Shown: piece by piece, positions 1 to 10,440 of the stretch
Layout: every line of letters begins with the position of its first letter
Numbering within the stretch: the stretch's first letter is position 1
Assembly (NCBI RefSeq): GCF_042661025.1
Contig: NZ_JBHSWH010000001.1
Span: forward strand, 4,661,930 to 4,725,929
DNA length: 64,000 bases
Direction: 5' to 3'
DNA from: Flexivirga alba
GTDB lineage: Bacteria > Actinomycetota > Actinomycetes > Actinomycetales > Dermatophilaceae
Made by a program: the position numbers and the translations under genes
The notes under the pieces: generated by a model
Seen by the model: the letters and a program-made list of their open reading frames with translations, nothing else
The model's database searches: none
Told to the model about the DNA's origin: nothing

Positions 1-506
1 TAGTGGGTCGCTGGCACCAACGCCCCAGGTAACACCCGGTGCGGGGCACCTGTCGTCGGCCCACTGGTCGCTGACGACGACCCGGTGGTCGAGATGAGCG
101 GGTCGGTGGTGCTGCTGGTGAACGTGTTGGAACTCGTGGTCGACGGGACCGAGCCGGCCTCGGTGCTCACCGGTCCGCCGGCACCGGACCCGAAGTCGGC
201 GCTGCGATGCACGAAGCCCATCTGCGCGGCGACCCGCGAAATGCCGGGCACCCCGCCAACGGCCGCGGCGACTCCCGAGATCGACAAGGCGGCAACCGTG
301 ATGGCTGCCACGACGCCGAGGCGTGCCGGGGTGCGCTTGGCGCGGGCGTAGCGGCCCGCAACCGCAGGGCGGTCGGGCGCGTCGATCTCGTGCACCCAGT
401 ACCTGAGGGCGTCCGTGGCCGGATCACTGCCCTGCGGCGTCTTGCGACCGCCAAGCTCGTCGAGCAGCGCGTCGTCGCGGCGGATGTCGTCGATGCTGGG
501 TGTCAC
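1..506 (-). CDS. rsdA: Anti-sigma-D factor RsdA-like protein (3' end missing)
   Basis: The GTG start at 506 overlaps the sigma factor stop as GTGA, so the two genes are translationally coupled. The N-terminus reads DDALLDELGGR, the short sigma-binding type of segment seen in RsdA-like anti-sigma-D factors. A basic stretch is followed by one membrane helix at about residues 63-85, then a Ser/Thr/Gly-rich tail continuing off the left edge. The expected role is to hold the SigD-like factor at the membrane. Family assignment rests on position, topology and the N-terminal motif; the C-terminal domain cannot be seen. Confidence 0.7.
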   Translation of the reverse strand, partial: MTPSIDDIRRDDALLDELGGRKTPQGSDPATDALRYWVHEIDAPDRPAVAGRYARAKRTPARLGVVAAITVAALSISGVAAAVGGVPGISRVAAQMGFVHRSADFGSGAGGPVSTEAGSVPSTTSSNTFTSSTTDPLISTTGSSSATSGPTTGAPHRVLPGALVPATH

Positions 507-1174
507 AGTGCAGCTCGCTTGTCGCCGAGAAATCCGCGCAGTCGCGTCAGCGCGCGGTGCTGCGCAACGCGTATGGCGCCGGCAGTCGTCCCCAGGGCAT
601 CGGCGGTCTCTTCGGCGGACAGGCCGACCGCGACTCGCAGGGTGAGGATCTCGCGGTGCTGCGGCGGCAACCGGTCCAGCAGCGCCCAGACCTGCGCCGA
701 CTGCTCATCGGCAACAGCGCACTCCTCCGGACCAGGTGTTTCGTCCACGGTCTCGGGCAGCTCGTCGGTCGGCGTCGGCCGCCGGATCACGCCGCGCTGC
801 ACGTCGGCGACCTTGTTGGCAGCGATGCGGTAAACGAAGGCTTCGAAAGGCGCTCCGCGGTCGGTGTAGCGCGGCAGGGCAGTCAGAACGGCCACGCACA
901 CCTCCTGCGCCGCGTCCGCCGCGGCATCGGCTGCGGCCGAGAAGCGTCCCAACTTGCCGCGCGCATAGCGCACGGCCAACTGGTGAACGGCCGCCATGAG
1001 TTCATTGGTGGCGGCCACATCTCCCTCTTGCGCGGCCGCTGCCAAGGCGCGCAAAGGGGTGTGCGCGTCCGACGGTGACATCGGCGCAGGGAGCGAAAAC
1101 GTTACGGGGGCAGCGTCGAACGACCCGGCCAGGTCTTCCTGGCCGGCGTTAGATCGTGGAGTCCCCGAGCTCAC
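503..1174 (-). CDS. sigD: RNA polymerase sigma factor, SigD/ShbA type
   Basis: A 223-residue sigma-70 family protein with only regions 2 and 4. Region 2 runs through AAQEVCVAVLTALPRY and FEAFVYRIAANKVADVQR (about residues 87-130). Region 4 is the helix-turn-helix LPPQHREILTLRVAVGLSAE to RVAQHRALTRLRGFL near the end. SigD/ShbA of actinobacteria lies next to groEL in the same order and controls housekeeping or stationary-phase genes. The GTG start at 1174 is kept; ATG at 1081 (MSPSDAHTP) is an alternative, and neither has a clear ribosome-binding site. It is followed by its anti-sigma factor with a 4-base overlap. Confidence 0.85.
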   Translation of the reverse strand: MSSGTPRSNAGQEDLAGSFDAAPVTFSLPAPMSPSDAHTPLRALAAAAQEGDVAATNELMAAVHQLAVRYARGKLGRFSAAADAAADAAQEVCVAVLTALPRYTDRGAPFEAFVYRIAANKVADVQRGVIRRPTPTDELPETVDETPGPEECAVADEQSAQVWALLDRLPPQHREILTLRVAVGLSAEETADALGTTAGAIRVAQHRALTRLRGFLGDKRAAL

Positions 1175-1305
1175 GTCGTCCCAACGTCCGGCTACCGAAT
1201 TGCGTTCGCCTGTATGGCGCTCCCTTCAGAGTAGGTCGTCGGCACCGATCTCGCCTACTCGGTCGGATATCTGTGGACAACTGCGATCCGATCGCACAAC
1301 GCACA

Positions 1306-1341
1306 GATGCCCGGACGAAGCGCAGGCTTCGTCCGGGCATC
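1306..1341 (-). terminator. Terminator after groEL
   Basis: A perfect 15-bp inverted repeat, GATGCCCGGACGAAG and its complement, closes a 6-base loop 33 bp beyond the groEL stop. No U-tract follows, as is common in high-GC actinobacteria. It separates the groESL transcript from the sigma factor promoter region at 1175-1305. Confidence 0.8.
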
Positions 1342-1373
1342 CTTGGGTAATACGCCCGTTACCGGGTCAGAGG

Positions 1374-2981
<1,608 letters not shown>

Positions 2982-3077
2982 TGTTGGCCTTTCGTATGTC
3001 GGTCGCACGTATGACGATGCCCCAGCCCTACCTTCTGGCGGGCTAGGGCAACGTCATACGCATGCTGCGTGGGGGTC

Positions 3078-3374
3078 CTACTTGGTGACGACTGCGAGCA
3101 CGTCGCGGGCCGAGAGGATGAGCAGCTCCTCGCCGGAGTACTTCACCTCGGTGCCGCCGTACTTGGAGTAGATGACGCGGTCGCCGACTGCGACGTCGAG
3201 CGGGACGCGCTGGCCGTTGTCGTCGATGCGGCCGGGGCCGATCGCCAGGACTTCGCCCTCCTGGGGCTTCTCCTTGGCGGTGTCCGGGATGACCAGGCCG
3301 GAGGCGGTGGTCTGCTCGGCCTCGACGGACTTGACGACGATGCGGTCTTCGAGCGGCTTGATGTTCACCGACAC
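3078..3374 (-). CDS. groES: 10 kDa co-chaperonin GroES
   Basis: A 98-residue co-chaperonin that caps the GroEL ring. It reads MSVNIKPLEDRIVVKSVEAEQ at the start, then the mobile loop around TASGLVIPD and the conserved KYGGTEVKYSGEELLILSARDVLAVV at the end. The start is GTG 3374 behind AGGAAGG; the longer upstream reading would run through the CIRCE operators. It is the first gene of a groES-groEL operon controlled by HrcA through the two CIRCE elements upstream. Confidence 0.97.
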   Translation of the reverse strand: MSVNIKPLEDRIVVKSVEAEQTTASGLVIPDTAKEKPQEGEVLAIGPGRIDDNGQRVPLDVAVGDRVIYSKYGGTEVKYSGEELLILSARDVLAVVTK

Positions 3375-3488
3375 GGTGTGACCTTCCTGTTGAGAGGCCC
3401 GAAATCTCGGGCGCGAATGCGAACCCTGGTCAGCTGCCAACCGGTGTATGTCGTGAGCGCCGTCGCGGGGGTCGACCACGAAATGCGG

Positions 3489-3515
3489 TTGGCACTGTCC
3501 CAGGAAGAGTGCCAG
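3489..3515 (-). promoter_or_regulatory. Second, degenerate CIRCE element
   Basis: TTGGCACTG-N9-GAGTGCCAG, a weaker match to CIRCE (TTAGCACTC-N9-GAGTGCTAA). The right arm is nearly intact and the left arm has two changes. It lies 20 bp nearer groES than the main CIRCE, so HrcA could bind both. Confidence 0.6.
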
Positions 3516-3534
3516 CACTGAATCTAGGCGCTCG

Positions 3535-3561
3535 TTAGCACTCTTGCAACTCGAGTGCCAA
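3535..3561 (-). promoter_or_regulatory. CIRCE operator of groESL
   Basis: TTAGCACTC-N9-GAGTGCCAA, one mismatch from the consensus CIRCE operator. HrcA represses chaperonin genes through this site until heat shock. It lies about 160 bp upstream of the groES start. Confidence 0.92.
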
Positions 3562-3581
3562 AACCGGGCCCACACATTTCG

Positions 3582-4565
3582 TCAGCCGAAGGGCAGCTTG
3601 GTCGCCGGTGGCGCGTGGGAGGGGTCGACACCGTCGAAGAGGCTGCTCACCGACTCGCCTGCGTGGATGCGTGCGATCGCTTCCGCGAAGAGGGCGGCGA
3701 CCGAACGTACCTGCAACTGGGGCCAGTTCGCGGGAGTCGGCACGGTGTCTGTGGTGACGATCTCGCGGATGAGCGGGTGCCCGGACAGCCGCTGCACAGC
3801 GGGTCCGACGAAGAGTCCGTGCGTGCAGGCGATGTCGGCCGACGTACAACCGCGCTCGGCCAATCGGTCCAACAGCTCGACGACCGATCCCCCCGTGGAG
3901 ATCTCGTCGTCCAGCACGATCGCGCGCTTGCCGTCGACGTCACCCACGATGGTGTCGATGATGACCTTGTCGTCGGAGATCCGCTTCTTGGAACCGGCCG
4001 CGACGGGCAACCCGAGCAGGCGGGCGAACTGCTGTGCGGTCTTGGCGTTGCCGAAGTCCGGCGAGACGATCACCGAGTCGGCGAGGTTGTCGCGGGAGCG
4101 GAAGTATTCAGCCAGCTCACCGATCGCGGTCAGGTGGTCGACGGGCGTGGAGAAGAAGCCGTGGACCTGTGGCGCGTGCAACGCCATGGTGATCACCCGG
4201 TGAACGCCGGCTGCCGCGAGCAGGTCCGCCACCAAGCGGCCGCCGAGCGAGATCCGGGAGGCATCCTTCTTGTCCGAGCGGGCGTAGGCGTAATAGGGAA
4301 TCACCGCGGTGATGCGCTCCGCCGACGCGCCGCGCGCCGCATCGATCATCAGCAGCAGCTCCATCAGGTGATCCTGGGTGGGCGGCACCAGCGGCTGCAC
4401 GAGATAGACGTCACGCTGGCGGCAGTTGGCCAGCAACTGCGCCTGCAGGCAGTCGTTGCTGAAGCGGGTCATGTCGACATACGAGCGCGGCACCCCGAGA
4501 TGCGTGCAGATGCTGTCGGCGAGGGCGGGGTGGGCTGATCCGGAGAAAACGACGATCTCGCGCAC
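3582..4565 (-). CDS. prs: Divergent ribose-phosphate pyrophosphokinase
   Basis: Makes or is expected to make PRPP from ribose 5-phosphate and ATP. Family signatures include PPTQDHLMELLLMIDAARGA, ITAVIPYYAYARSDKKD and the PRPP loop AIVLDDEISTGGS. Some blocks deviate from housekeeping Prs: VSPDFGNAKTAQ replaces the usual VSPDxGGxxRA, and the loop has DDEISTGG instead of DDMIDTGG. It is thus a paralogous class, with the glmU-linked prs probably elsewhere. Start GTG 4565 sits well behind GGAAGGG; TTG 4574 is an alternative. The function of the divergent class is inferred. Confidence 0.85.
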   Translation of the reverse strand: MREIVVFSGSAHPALADSICTHLGVPRSYVDMTRFSNDCLQAQLLANCRQRDVYLVQPLVPPTQDHLMELLLMIDAARGASAERITAVIPYYAYARSDKKDASRISLGGRLVADLLAAAGVHRVITMALHAPQVHGFFSTPVDHLTAIGELAEYFRSRDNLADSVIVSPDFGNAKTAQQFARLLGLPVAAGSKKRISDDKVIIDTIVGDVDGKRAIVLDDEISTGGSVVELLDRLAERGCTSADIACTHGLFVGPAVQRLSGHPLIREIVTTDTVPTPANWPQLQVRSVAALFAEAIARIHAGESVSSLFDGVDPSHAPPATKLPFG

Positions 4566-4665
4566 AGGCGGCAAACCCTTCCAGCGGTGGGATTCGGATT
4601 GCGTAACGACTCTACTGAACTTTTGCGGCTTGACTCCTCGCGTTCCGGATGTCGGCTGTATGACG

Positions 4666-5343
4666 CTACGCGCGGCCGGAGAACTGCTGGAGTCGGTCGG
4701 TGGAGCCGGTGATCACCAGTTGGTCCCCTCTGCCGATGACCGTCTCCGATCGGGCGTCCTCGAAGGCACCACCGGGATGCTTCACCGCCACGACCGTCAC
4801 GCCATACTTTCCGCGCAGGTTGAGCTCGGCGAGCGTCTTGTCGGCGAACTTTTCGGAGCACGACATACGCCCGATGCCGAAGCCGTCCTCCACCTCGTAG
4901 TAGTCGGCGAGCGAACCGACCAGCAGACGCCCGATGCGAGCGCCCATCTCCCGCTCCGGCAGCACCACATGATGGGCGCCGATGCGTTGCAGGATGCGGG
5001 CGTGCTGCTTGGTCATCGCCTTCGCCCAGATGCTCGGGACACCGAGGTCGGCGAGATTGGCCGTGGTGAGGATGCTCGCCTCGAGGTTGGACCCGATGGC
5101 CACGACGGCGCGCTCGAAGTCACCCGCGCCGATCTGTCGCAGTGCCTCGACGTCCGAGCTGTCGGCCTGCACGACATGGGTGAACTGGTCGGACCACTTC
5201 TGCACGAGTTCCAGCGATTGATCGACCGCCTGGACGTCCCAGTCCTGCTCGGTGAGGGTGGCCGCGACCGCCGTGCCGAACCTGCCCAGGCCGATCACCA
5301 GGACGCTGTGCGGGTCCAGCGTTCCGCGTCGTTTAGCCGACAA
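4666..5343 (-). CDS. ktrA: Potassium uptake regulatory subunit KtrA (RCK protein)
   Basis: A 225-residue cytoplasmic RCK protein. The N-terminal Rossmann fold begins VLVIGLGRFGTAVA (residues 14-27), with the acidic residue ending strand 2 in VQAVDQ for nucleotide binding. RCK_C follows from about residue 140 and contains VTVVAVKHPGGAF. KtrA binds ATP/ADP and c-di-AMP in relatives and gates the KtrB channel. The TTG start lies 8 nt behind GGAGGAG. The gene overlaps the end of ktrB by 11 bp, so the two are translationally coupled. Confidence 0.93.
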   Translation of the reverse strand: MSAKRRGTLDPHSVLVIGLGRFGTAVAATLTEQDWDVQAVDQSLELVQKWSDQFTHVVQADSSDVEALRQIGAGDFERAVVAIGSNLEASILTTANLADLGVPSIWAKAMTKQHARILQRIGAHHVVLPEREMGARIGRLLVGSLADYYEVEDGFGIGRMSCSEKFADKTLAELNLRGKYGVTVVAVKHPGGAFEDARSETVIGRGDQLVITGSTDRLQQFSGRA

Positions 5344-6661
5344 TGGGGAACTCCTCCGGTAGTTGGTAACGGCGCTTACTGCGCCGCATCGCCAATGCGC
5401 TGCCGACAGTCATCGTGCCGACTCGGCCGATGAACATCAACGCGATCAGCACGAACTGCGCTCCCTCCGGCAACTGACCGGTCAGGTTGGCGGACAGCCC
5501 GGTCGTCGAGAACGCCGAGATCGTCTCGAAAAGCACCAGCTGCATCGGCTGTTCACTGATCGTCAGGATGGCGATCATGCCGATCATCACGATGCCGACC
5601 CCGAGCAGGGCGACGGTCAGTGCCTGGCGCTGCACCGCGACGGGTATGGCGCGACGGCCGACCCGAGCCTGCGGCTCGCCCCGGATCTCGGAGATGATCA
5701 CCGCTCCGAGCAGGAAGAACGTCGACACCTTGATGCCGCCCGAGGTGCCGGCGCTGCCGCCGCCGATGAACATCAGCACGTAGTTGACCGCCATCGTCTC
5801 CGGCCGCACCGCGGTGTAGTCGACCGTGGCGAACCCTGCCGTGCGGGGGAAGACTGCGCCGCCGATGGAGTTCCAGACCTTGTCCGTGAAATCCAGGTGC
5901 GCGAGCGTCCCGGGGTTGCGCCATTCGAACGCGATGAACGTGACGAGGCCGACCACGAACAAGACGAGTGATCCGCCGACCGTCAGCCGCGTGTGCATCG
6001 TCCACTGATGCGGCCGTCTGCGGCGCTGCAGCTCGAACCACACCGGGTAGCCGAGTCCCCCGATGAAGACACCACCGCACAACATGGCCAGGACCCACGG
6101 GTCGTGGGCGAACTTTGCTGCGCCGTCGGAGTAAAGGGTGAAACCCGCGTTGTTCACCGCCGAGACCGCGTGGAAGAGGCCGTCCCACGCGGCCCGGCCA
6201 ACGCCCTCGCCATACGCGAAATGCAGGCGGAGGGCCATCAGCACCGCGAGAAATGCTTCGAGCGCGAGGTAGAAACGGACGATCACCCGGATCATCGAGC
6301 GCGCGTGTGCGGGTGTGTCGGTGTGGGCGTCGGCCTGCGCGGCGAGGGTGCCCCCGATGCCCATCCGGCCATGCACCAGCTGCAGCAGCCGGACCGAGAG
6401 CGTGACGATCCCGAGCCCGCCGGCCTGCACCAGGAGCAGGATCACGGCCTGGCCGAACGGGTTCCAATAGGTCGCCACATCGACCGGCGACATACCGGTG
6501 ATGCAGGTGGCGCTGGCTGCGGTGAAGAGCGCGGTGCTGAAGTGGGCTCGGCCGTCGCCGGTGGTGGTGAACGGCAATGCCAGCAACAAGGTGCCGAGTG
6601 TGACGGTGATTGCGTAGAACACGACGATGGTCCGCGCCGGACCGAATCGGGTTCGCCTCAT
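5333..6661 (-). CDS. ktrB: Potassium uptake membrane subunit KtrB/TrkH
   Basis: A 442-residue membrane protein of the SKT superfamily with four M1-P-M2 repeats. The filter segments are visible as TCITGMSPVD, VNNAGFTLYS, RTAGFATVDY and STTGLSANLT, each with the conserved glycine. The gating loop region FIGGGSAGTSGGIKVSTF is also present. It imports K+ (with Na+ in many relatives) together with KtrA encoded directly downstream. Transcribed divergently from the methyltransferase at 6724. Confidence 0.95.
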   Translation of the reverse strand: MRRTRFGPARTIVVFYAITVTLGTLLLALPFTTTGDGRAHFSTALFTAASATCITGMSPVDVATYWNPFGQAVILLLVQAGGLGIVTLSVRLLQLVHGRMGIGGTLAAQADAHTDTPAHARSMIRVIVRFYLALEAFLAVLMALRLHFAYGEGVGRAAWDGLFHAVSAVNNAGFTLYSDGAAKFAHDPWVLAMLCGGVFIGGLGYPVWFELQRRRRPHQWTMHTRLTVGGSLVLFVVGLVTFIAFEWRNPGTLAHLDFTDKVWNSIGGAVFPRTAGFATVDYTAVRPETMAVNYVLMFIGGGSAGTSGGIKVSTFFLLGAVIISEIRGEPQARVGRRAIPVAVQRQALTVALLGVGIVMIGMIAILTISEQPMQLVLFETISAFSTTGLSANLTGQLPEGAQFVLIALMFIGRVGTMTVGSALAMRRSKRRYQLPEEFPIVG

Positions 6662-6723
6662 GCTGCAACACTTAACCGTATGGAAGGTGTTCTGGGTGCC
6701 CCGCCGTGTCGGGGTGATGCTCC

Positions 6724-7950
6724 GTGACGCCCGCTCTACTGGCCAGGCTGCTCAGCGGCGAGGGCGCCGCCCTCCTCGCGTCCCTGCCCCCGTATGACGA
6801 GGCAGCGGCGTTCAGCCTGGCCGACCGACTGCGGACGGAAGGCTTCGACCCCGACCTGGTCGCCGCGGCGCTGACCCAGTCGCGGCTGCGAGCGCGGGGC
6901 GAGCGCAAGTTCGGCGAGGCCGCGCGGAGCATGCTCTTCACCGTCGACGGGCTGGAGCAGGCCACTCGTCAGCAGGTCGGCCGGCTGCACGCACGGCGGC
7001 TCAGTGACTCCGGGTCGCGGCGTGTCTTCGACCTGGGTTGCGGGGTCGGCGCCGATGCCCGCGCGTTCGCCGAGGTCGGCCTGCGGGTCGCGGCGGTGGA
7101 CGCCGACGAAGTGACCTCCGCCGTCGCGGACTTCAATCTCCGGTCGTGGCCGCATGCCACTGCCGTCCACGACCTTGCCGAGAACGTCTCGGTCCCCACC
7201 GGTCTCGGCGCGCGCGACGTCGCGGTCTGGATGGACCCGGCGCGACGGACTCCCGGCGTCAGCGACATACAGGGCCGGACTCGACGCACCTTCCGGCTGG
7301 ACCAGCTCGCCCCGTCCTGGGACCTCGTCCGCGAGCTGTGCGCCGGCGCGGCGGCGGCCGGCGTGAAGCTCTCGCCCTCCTTCGCGCACGCACAGATCCC
7401 GCCCGGGACGCAGGCGCAGTGGACGTCATACGACGGCGAGGTCGTGGAGTGCGTGCTGTGGTGGAACGACGCGGCGTGGGACCCGGGACGATCTGCCGTC
7501 GTCATCAGCGGCCAGTTCGCGCACGAGGTGCTCGAGCGGGACGCGGAGGGCGCCAACCCCGAGCCGGCTCGGCTCGATCGCTTGCACGGTTATCTCTACG
7601 AGGCCGACCGTGCCGTGATCCGGGCCGGTCTCAGTGGAGCGTTGGTCCGTCGGGTCGACGGAGCCGAGCTCGACACCGGGGTCGGCATCGTCACCTCGCC
7701 GCGTGACGTCATCGTCCCGTGGGCGAAGAAGTATGCCGTCACGGACGCGATCCCCTTCAACATCAAGGCATTGCGGTCGTGGGTGCGTGATCATCGGATC
7801 GGTCACCTGACGATCAAGAAGAAGGGCGCGTCGGTGGACCCCGCCCAGTTGCGGCGCCAGTTGCGCCCGCGCGGCGACAACGACGCGACGATCCTGGTGA
7901 CACGCGTGAACGGCGCCCAAGCGGTGCTCATGCTGATGCCCGTTCGGTGA
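6724..7950 (+). CDS. Class I SAM-dependent methyltransferase with THUMP-like C-terminus
   Basis: A 408-residue protein with SAM-binding motif I VFDLGCGVGADARAFAEVG at about residues 101-119, motif II VAAVDAD, and a DVAVWMDPARR block typical of this actinobacterial family. The C-terminal third (about 330-408, AIPFNIKALRSW to AVLMLMPVR) resembles the THUMP-like domain annotated in these proteins. The substrate is unknown and may be RNA. The GTG start at 6724 has GGGGTGA just upstream. Its stop overlaps the next start as GTGA. Confidence 0.75.
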   Translation: MTPALLARLLSGEGAALLASLPPYDEAAAFSLADRLRTEGFDPDLVAAALTQSRLRARGERKFGEAARSMLFTVDGLEQATRQQVGRLHARRLSDSGSRRVFDLGCGVGADARAFAEVGLRVAAVDADEVTSAVADFNLRSWPHATAVHDLAENVSVPTGLGARDVAVWMDPARRTPGVSDIQGRTRRTFRLDQLAPSWDLVRELCAGAAAAGVKLSPSFAHAQIPPGTQAQWTSYDGEVVECVLWWNDAAWDPGRSAVVISGQFAHEVLERDAEGANPEPARLDRLHGYLYEADRAVIRAGLSGALVRRVDGAELDTGVGIVTSPRDVIVPWAKKYAVTDAIPFNIKALRSWVRDHRIGHLTIKKKGASVDPAQLRRQLRPRGDNDATILVTRVNGAQAVLMLMPVR

Positions 7951-9254
7951 GTTACCGTCTAGCCGTGCCTGCTTCACGTCCGTTCGTGCGCGCCGTGAGC
8001 GCTTGCGCCGCCGCGGGATTCGTCCTCGCCGGGTGCTCCTCCGGTGGGAGCACACAGGGCTCCAGCACGACGTCGTCGACCCCGGCTTCTGCACCGTCTT
8101 CCTCTCGTATGGCGAGCAGCACCTCCGCCTCCACGACGCCGCGATCGTCCTCCTCGACGGCGACACCGACCAAGAGTCACACCACCTCGGTCGCGCCATC
8201 CCCGTCGAGCAGTTGTGTGCAACGGGTCTACGACCGCTTGTCCCCCGCGCAACGCGTCGGCCAGCTGCTGATGATCGGCTTGGACGGCACCTCCGCCGCT
8301 TCGGCGGACGACGCCCAGATCGCGCGCCAGCACGTCGGCAACGTCATCTATCTCGGCGGCTGGACCGGGTCTTCTCGCATCCGATCCACGTCGAAACATC
8401 TGCAGTCCCAGGCCAGTTCGTCTGCGACCGGTGGAGTTCCGCTCCTGATCGCGGCCGACCAGGAGGGCGGCTCGGTGCAGCAGTTGAAGGGGCCTGGGTT
8501 CACTCCTCTCGTCTCCGCGTTGCAGCAGGGGCGGATGACGGCGGCGAAACGCATCGCTTACGGCAAGCTCATCGGCGGGCAGCTCAAGGCCGCAGGCGTC
8601 AACCTGAATCTCGCGCCGGTCGCCGACACGGTGCCGGCGTCGATGAGCGCGAGCAACGCGCCGATCGGCAAGTACGCGCGGGAGTACGGCCACGACCCGG
8701 CAACCGTCGCGACGTCCGTCACCGACATCGTCCACGGACTGCACAGCGCCGGCGTCGGCGCGACCGTGAAGCACTTCCCTGGCCTGGGCCGCATCACCGG
8801 CAACACCGACGTGACCACGACCGGGACGACCGACACCAAGACCACGCGTACGGACAGTTACCTGAAGCCGTTCCTCGCAGGTATGACGGCAGGCGCCGGC
8901 GCGGTGATGATGTCGTCGGCGCGTTACGACAAGCTCGATCCGGCCGAGCGCGCGACATTCTCCAGCAGGATCATCACTGATCTGCTCCGCGGCAAGCTCG
9001 GCTGGCACGGCGTCGTCATCACCGACGACATGAATGCCGTTGCGGTGCAAGGTGTTTCAACCGGCCAGCGAGCGGTTCGGTTCGTCGCTGCCGGCGGCGA
9101 CATCGTGCTCACCGGCCGCGCAGACGACGCACCGACGATGACGGGCGCCCTCATCGCGCGCGCCAAGTCGGACAAGAAGTTCGCCGGCCAGGTCGAAGCC
9201 TCGACGAAGCGGGTCCTCGCCCTGAAGCAGCGCCTCGGCCTGTTGCATTGTTGA
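7947..9254 (+). CDS. Glycoside hydrolase family 3 lipoprotein (NagZ-like)
   Basis: A predicted lipoprotein: hydrophobic signal ending LAGC, then about 60 Ser/Thr-rich linker residues. The GH3 domain includes PLLIAADQEGGSVQQL, LNLAPVADT, VKHFPGLGRITGNTD and the nucleophile region VVITDDMNAV. NagZ-type enzymes cleave N-acetylglucosaminyl bonds of peptidoglycan. Here the loop that carries the NagZ Asp-His pair (KHFPGHGxxxxDSH) reads KHFPGLGRITGNTD, a variant common in secreted actinobacterial homologues, so substrate and mechanism may differ. GTG 7947 overlaps the previous stop; GTG 7965 (MPASRPFVRAV) is an equally plausible start. Confidence 0.85.
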   Translation: MSYRLAVPASRPFVRAVSACAAAGFVLAGCSSGGSTQGSSTTSSTPASAPSSSRMASSTSASTTPRSSSSTATPTKSHTTSVAPSPSSSCVQRVYDRLSPAQRVGQLLMIGLDGTSAASADDAQIARQHVGNVIYLGGWTGSSRIRSTSKHLQSQASSSATGGVPLLIAADQEGGSVQQLKGPGFTPLVSALQQGRMTAAKRIAYGKLIGGQLKAAGVNLNLAPVADTVPASMSASNAPIGKYAREYGHDPATVATSVTDIVHGLHSAGVGATVKHFPGLGRITGNTDVTTTGTTDTKTTRTDSYLKPFLAGMTAGAGAVMMSSARYDKLDPAERATFSSRIITDLLRGKLGWHGVVITDDMNAVAVQGVSTGQRAVRFVAAGGDIVLTGRADDAPTMTGALIARAKSDKKFAGQVEASTKRVLALKQRLGLLHC

Positions 9255-9279
9255 GTCCGAACCGACCTCCCCATTTCGC

Positions 9280-9370
9280 CGAGAGGCTCAGATCGGTCTC
9301 GAGAGGCTCACAACGAGCGCCCAATATCGCCGATTTTTGTGAGCCTGTCGATACGTTTCTGAGCCTCTCG
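9280..9370. repeat. Inverted-repeat cluster between convergent genes
   Basis: CGAGAGGCTCA occurs at 9280-9290 and 9300-9310. Its complement TGAGCCTCTCG is at 9360-9370, and a one-mismatch copy TGAGCCTGTCG is at 9340-9350. The array can fold into one or two hairpins. It fills the gap between the GH3 gene (+) and tsaD (-), so a bidirectional terminator is likely; it also looks like a REP-type element. Confidence 0.6.
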
Positions 9371-9393
9371 ACGAAGGGGTGCGGCGGCAGGAT

Positions 9394-10440
9394 TCAGGAC
9401 GCTTTCGTCTGACTCACCGGCATCGACGAATCTGCCGGCAGGTCAAGGGAACTCGGCGCGAGGCCACGCTGCACCATCTGTGATCCGAGCGCCGCGACCA
9501 TCGCGCCGTTGTCGGTGCACAGCCGCACGCGTGGCACCCGCAGGCTGATCCCGGCAGCGTCACAACGCTCCTGCGCCATGGCCCGCAAGCGGCTGTTCGC
9601 CGTGACACCTCCGCCGATCTGCAGGTCTCCCACGCCATACTCCTCGCAGGCGTCTATCGCCTTGCGGGTCAGCACGTCGGCGACCGCTTCGTTGAAGCTC
9701 GCTGCAACATCCGCGATCGGCACCGGCTCCCCCGCCGCCTGGCGCTCCTGCACCCAGCGCACCACGGCGGTCTTCAGCCCGGAGAACGAATAGTCGAACC
9801 GGTGCTTCGCCAGGTCCTTGCGCGAGGTCAGCCCGCGCGGGAAGCGGATCGCGGCCGGGTCACCAGTCGCAGCTGCCTCCTCGATGTGCGGTCCTCCGGG
9901 GTAGGGCAGTCCCAGCACTCGAGCGACCTTGTCGAAGGCCTCACCGGCGGCGTCGTCGATCGTGCCGCCGAGTTCGACGATGTCCGAGGCGATGTCGCGG
10001 ACCAGCAGCAGGTTGGTGTGTCCACCCGAAACCAGCAGTGCCGCAGTGGGTTCCGGCAGCGGCCCGTGGTCGAGCACATCGGCGCACACGTGCGCGGCGA
10101 GGTGATTGACGCCATACAACGGCTTGCCGAGGGCCCACGCGAGGGCCTTCGCCGATGCGACACCGACCATCAGGGCACCGGCCAACCCGGGTCCGGAGGT
10201 GACCGCGATCGCGTCGACGTCGCGCAGGTTGTGGCCGGCTTCTTCGCAGGACCGCTTGATGGTGGGCAGCAGTGCCTCGAGGTGCGCGCGGCTGGCGACC
10301 TCCGGCACGACTCCCCCGAAGCGGGCGTGCTGGTCGACGCTGCTGGCGACCACGTCGGCCAAGAGGGTGTTGCCTCGCACGAAGGCGACGCCGGTCTCGT
10401 CGCAGGAGCTCTCGACGCCGAGGATCAGGGGCTCAGACAT
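9394..10440 (-). CDS. tsaD: tRNA threonylcarbamoyladenosine transferase TsaD
   Basis: A 348-residue Kae1/TsaD-family protein that, with TsaB and TsaE, transfers the threonylcarbamoyl group to A37 of ANN-decoding tRNAs. The N-terminal ILGVESSCDETGVA and the metal-binding motif NHLAAH are intact. GTIDDAAGEAFDKVAR and LPYPGGPHIE are family blocks. It overlaps rimI by 8 bp and ends the tsaE-tsaB-rimI-tsaD run. The gene is essential in most bacteria. Confidence 0.97.
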   Translation of the reverse strand: MSEPLILGVESSCDETGVAFVRGNTLLADVVASSVDQHARFGGVVPEVASRAHLEALLPTIKRSCEEAGHNLRDVDAIAVTSGPGLAGALMVGVASAKALAWALGKPLYGVNHLAAHVCADVLDHGPLPEPTAALLVSGGHTNLLLVRDIASDIVELGGTIDDAAGEAFDKVARVLGLPYPGGPHIEEAAATGDPAAIRFPRGLTSRKDLAKHRFDYSFSGLKTAVVRWVQERQAAGEPVPIADVAASFNEAVADVLTRKAIDACEEYGVGDLQIGGGVTANSRLRAMAQERCDAAGISLRVPRVRLCTDNGAMVAALGSQMVQRGLAPSSLDLPADSSMPVSQTKAS

